Shown: piece by piece, positions 5,307-6,706 of the stretch | Layout of the letters: each line of letters begins with the position of its first letter | How positions within the stretch are numbered: position 1 is the first letter of the stretch | From: Thermococcaceae archaeon | Lineage (GTDB): Archaea; Methanobacteriota_B; Thermococci; Thermococcales; Thermococcaceae | DNA: 6,706 bases | Reading direction: 5' to 3' | NCBI GenBank assembly: GCA_026986455.1 | Contig: JALSON010000259.1 | Span: 1 to 6,706, forward strand | Position numbers and translations under genes: made by a program | Notes under the pieces: generated by a model | What the model was told of the DNA's origin: nothing | The model's input: only the letters and a program-made list of their open reading frames with translations | Databases searched by the model: none

Positions 5307-5933
5307 ATGATAAAGCTCGTGGTGCTTGATTTCGACTATACGCTGGTGGGGAGCGAGACCGGATTCTACGATGTGAAGGGGCTTAAAAAGGAGGAGTTCA
5401 AGTGCAGGGGACTGTGGAGGGTTGCTGAAGGGCTCACCCACGAATACGGGAGTGTTTTCAGGGTGGCGGAGGAGCTCGGCTTGGATGTGGAGGACGTTAA
5501 GAAGGTGGCGGAGGAGATAGAGCTTGAGCGCATGAGGACGAGCTACCTCCTTGAAGGCGCTGAAGAGCTGCTGGGCTTTCTGAGGGGGAGGGGTGTTAAA
5601 ATCGCACTCCTTACAGGTAACTGCAGAAAAGCCGTGCTCTACGCCCTTGAGAAGCACGGGATCAGGGACTTCTTTGACCTGATAGTTACGAGGGATGAGT
5701 GTGCTCCCAGGGACATGAAGCCCAGCGCAGGGTGCTATCTGAGGCTTCTGGAAAAGTTGGGGGTTAGAGAGGAAGAGGCTGTCTTAATAGGGGACAGCGA
5801 AGCCGATCTGCTTCCCGTAAAAAGCGTGAGGATAATAGTCGGCGATAAGGTTAAAGGGGACTACAACGTTAGAGACCTCAGGGAAGCGGTAGACCTGCTA
5901 AAGAGACTCATGGGTGAAGGAGAATGGACATAA
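5307..5933 (+). CDS. HAD-superfamily hydrolase (phosphatase-like), tandem copy 1
   Basis: This is a 208-residue soluble HAD hydrolase with every catalytic motif: motif I VVLDFDYT (nucleophile D8, acid/base D10), motif II LLTGN (T103), motif III lysine in DMKPS (K138) and motif IV GDSEAD (D163, D167). A helical C1-type cap fills about residues 15-90, as in the phosphoglycolate phosphatase-like group. Such enzymes usually remove phosphate from small metabolites; the substrate here is unknown. I chose the ATG at 5307 because GGTGA stands 5 nt before it. A GTG three codons upstream (5298) overlaps that site. The gene is paralogous to the HAD part of the next gene (both contain the ERMxxSYLxEG cap/core junction) and overlaps it by 10 bp, so the two are in one operon. 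The divergent transferase and the downstream GT2 domain suggest a sugar phosphate substrate, which is inference. Confidence 0.88.
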   Translation: MIKLVVLDFDYTLVGSETGFYDVKGLKKEEFKCRGLWRVAEGLTHEYGSVFRVAEELGLDVEDVKKVAEEIELERMRTSYLLEGAEELLGFLRGRGVKIALLTGNCRKAVLYALEKHGIRDFFDLIVTRDECAPRDMKPSAGCYLRLLEKLGVREEEAVLIGDSEADLLPVKSVRIIVGDKVKGDYNVRDLREAVDLLKRLMGEGEWT

Positions 5934-6706
5934 AGCTGGCGGTCTTTGATCTCGATGGAACCCTCGTGGGTGCGCACACGGCTTTCTCCGAGATCAAGGA
6001 GAGGCTGAGGGAAAGGCTGCTGAGCGAGGGAATTCCCGAGGATTTAATCGGCGACCTCACCCCGATGTACGAAACCCTGCACAGGATTTCCCGGGAGACC
6101 GGCAGGGACTTCGAGGAGCTTCATAACCACCTGAGGGAGCTTGAAATTGAGCGCATGGATAGCAGCTATCTTTTTGAAGGCAGCAGGGAGGTTCTTGAGT
6201 TTCTGAAGGACAGGGGCATAAAAATAGCCCTCATGACGAGGAGCTGCAGGGATGCCGCCGTAAAGGCCCTCAGGATGCATGGAATCCTTGAGTACTTTGA
6301 TCTGATGGTTGCGAGGGAGGATGTTCCGGTCGAAGAGCTGAAGCCCAACAGAGGCCAGCTGGAAAGGATTCTGAAGCATTTTGGAATTCCCCCCTCAAAG
6401 ACAGTTATGGTTGGAGACCACGGCTACGACATCGTTCCAGCCAACGAGCTCGGCGTTCTGAGTGTTCTGGTTACATCCAACGAAACGGGCAGGATGAGTT
6501 TCTCCATCGATGCTCAGGCGCACTTTGAAGTCCCCACGATGAAGGAGCTCCTGCCCCTGCTCAGGAGAGTTCTGAACACATATGTCGTTGTCCCTGCCTA
6601 CAACGAGGAAAAGACCATCGGGAAGGTGCTCGATGACCTGCTGGATTATTTTAAAGCTGAACACATAGTGGTTGTCAACGACGGGAGCAGGGATGGAACA
6701 GAGGAT
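5924..6706 (+). CDS. HAD hydrolase fused to family 2 glycosyltransferase, 3' end missing
   Basis: One frame stays open from the ATG at 5924 to the right edge (261 residues visible). Residues 1 to about 215 are a HAD hydrolase: motif I AVFDLDGT (D9, D11), motif II LMTRS (T105), motif III lysine K140 in ELKPN and motif IV VGDHGYD (D165, D169), with a helical cap at about 15-95. From residue 218 the frame passes directly into a GT-A fold family 2 glycosyltransferase start: TYVVVPAYNEEKTIG (219-233), then VVNDGSRDGT (250-259), in which D253 of the NDGS motif would contact the nucleotide sugar. The best look-alikes are dolichyl-phosphate mannose/glucose synthases. There is no stop and no convincing ribosome binding site at the junction; the only nearby in-frame ATG (6539) has none. 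The start overlaps the previous gene by 10 bp (ATGGACATAA), with GGTGA just upstream. The HAD half could act on the donor sugar phosphate or on a product of the GT2 half; that pairing is inference. Confidence 0.87.
   Translation, partial: MDIKLAVFDLDGTLVGAHTAFSEIKERLRERLLSEGIPEDLIGDLTPMYETLHRISRETGRDFEELHNHLRELEIERMDSSYLFEGSREVLEFLKDRGIKIALMTRSCRDAAVKALRMHGILEYFDLMVAREDVPVEELKPNRGQLERILKHFGIPPSKTVMVGDHGYDIVPANELGVLSVLVTSNETGRMSFSIDAQAHFEVPTMKELLPLLRRVLNTYVVVPAYNEEKTIGKVLDDLLDYFKAEHIVVVNDGSRDGTED

Noticed and set aside
5274..5657. Minus-strand frame of 127 codons opposite the first HAD gene
   Set aside because: It is antisense to a gene with all catalytic HAD motifs, and its translation shows no family features.

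Overview
The window looks archaeal, most likely Archaeoglobi (Archaeoglobus, Ferroglobus or Geoglobus) or a close euryarchaeal relative. It holds a proteasome-activating nucleotidase with a C-terminal HbYX tail, a RIO2 kinase, a Cas6 and an ALG7-like GlcNAc-1-phosphate transferase. Promoters are BRE/TATA boxes, arginine codons are mostly AGG/AGA, and GTG starts occur. The genus is an inference; no rRNA or other taxonomic marker is present.

Layout. (1) Positions 1-566, plus strand: 3' end of a radical-SAM gene related to biotin synthase, cut by the left edge. (2) Positions 546-1965, minus strand: a RIO2 kinase followed 1 nt later by a small TPR-like helical protein, arranged as a translationally coupled pair; the TPR gene runs 21 bp into the radical-SAM gene. 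(3) Positions 1978-2232: the largest gap, holding the RIO2 promoter, the T-rich end of the PAN gene, an 11-bp direct repeat and a doubtful 43-codon ORF. (4) Positions 2233-3432, minus strand: PAN. (5) Positions 3433-3647: a divergent promoter region with one TATA box for PAN and one for cas6, plus a 7-codon mini-ORF in the cas6 leader. (6) Positions 3648-4379, plus strand: a stand-alone Cas6, with no CRISPR array and no other cas gene in the window. (7) Positions 4354-5277, minus strand: a membrane GlcNAc-1-P transferase, overlapping the cas6 end by 26 bp. (8) Positions 5307-6706, plus strand: two tandem paralogous HAD hydrolases overlapping by 10 bp. The second continues in frame into a family 2 glycosyltransferase domain that is cut by the right edge.

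How the genes fit together. The left and middle parts are housekeeping genes: a radical-SAM enzyme, small-subunit ribosome maturation, and proteasomal protein unfolding. The right part looks like glycan assembly: a lipid-linked GlcNAc-1-P starter enzyme divergent from a phosphatase and a phosphatase-glycosyltransferase fusion. Cas6 stands alone between these blocks and probably processes crRNA from arrays elsewhere in the genome.

The least ordinary observations are the HAD-GT2 fusion, the isolated Cas6 whose only histidine sits slightly away from the usual catalytic position, and the apparently interlocked promoters between the transferase and HAD genes. I did not find a clearly new multi-gene system.
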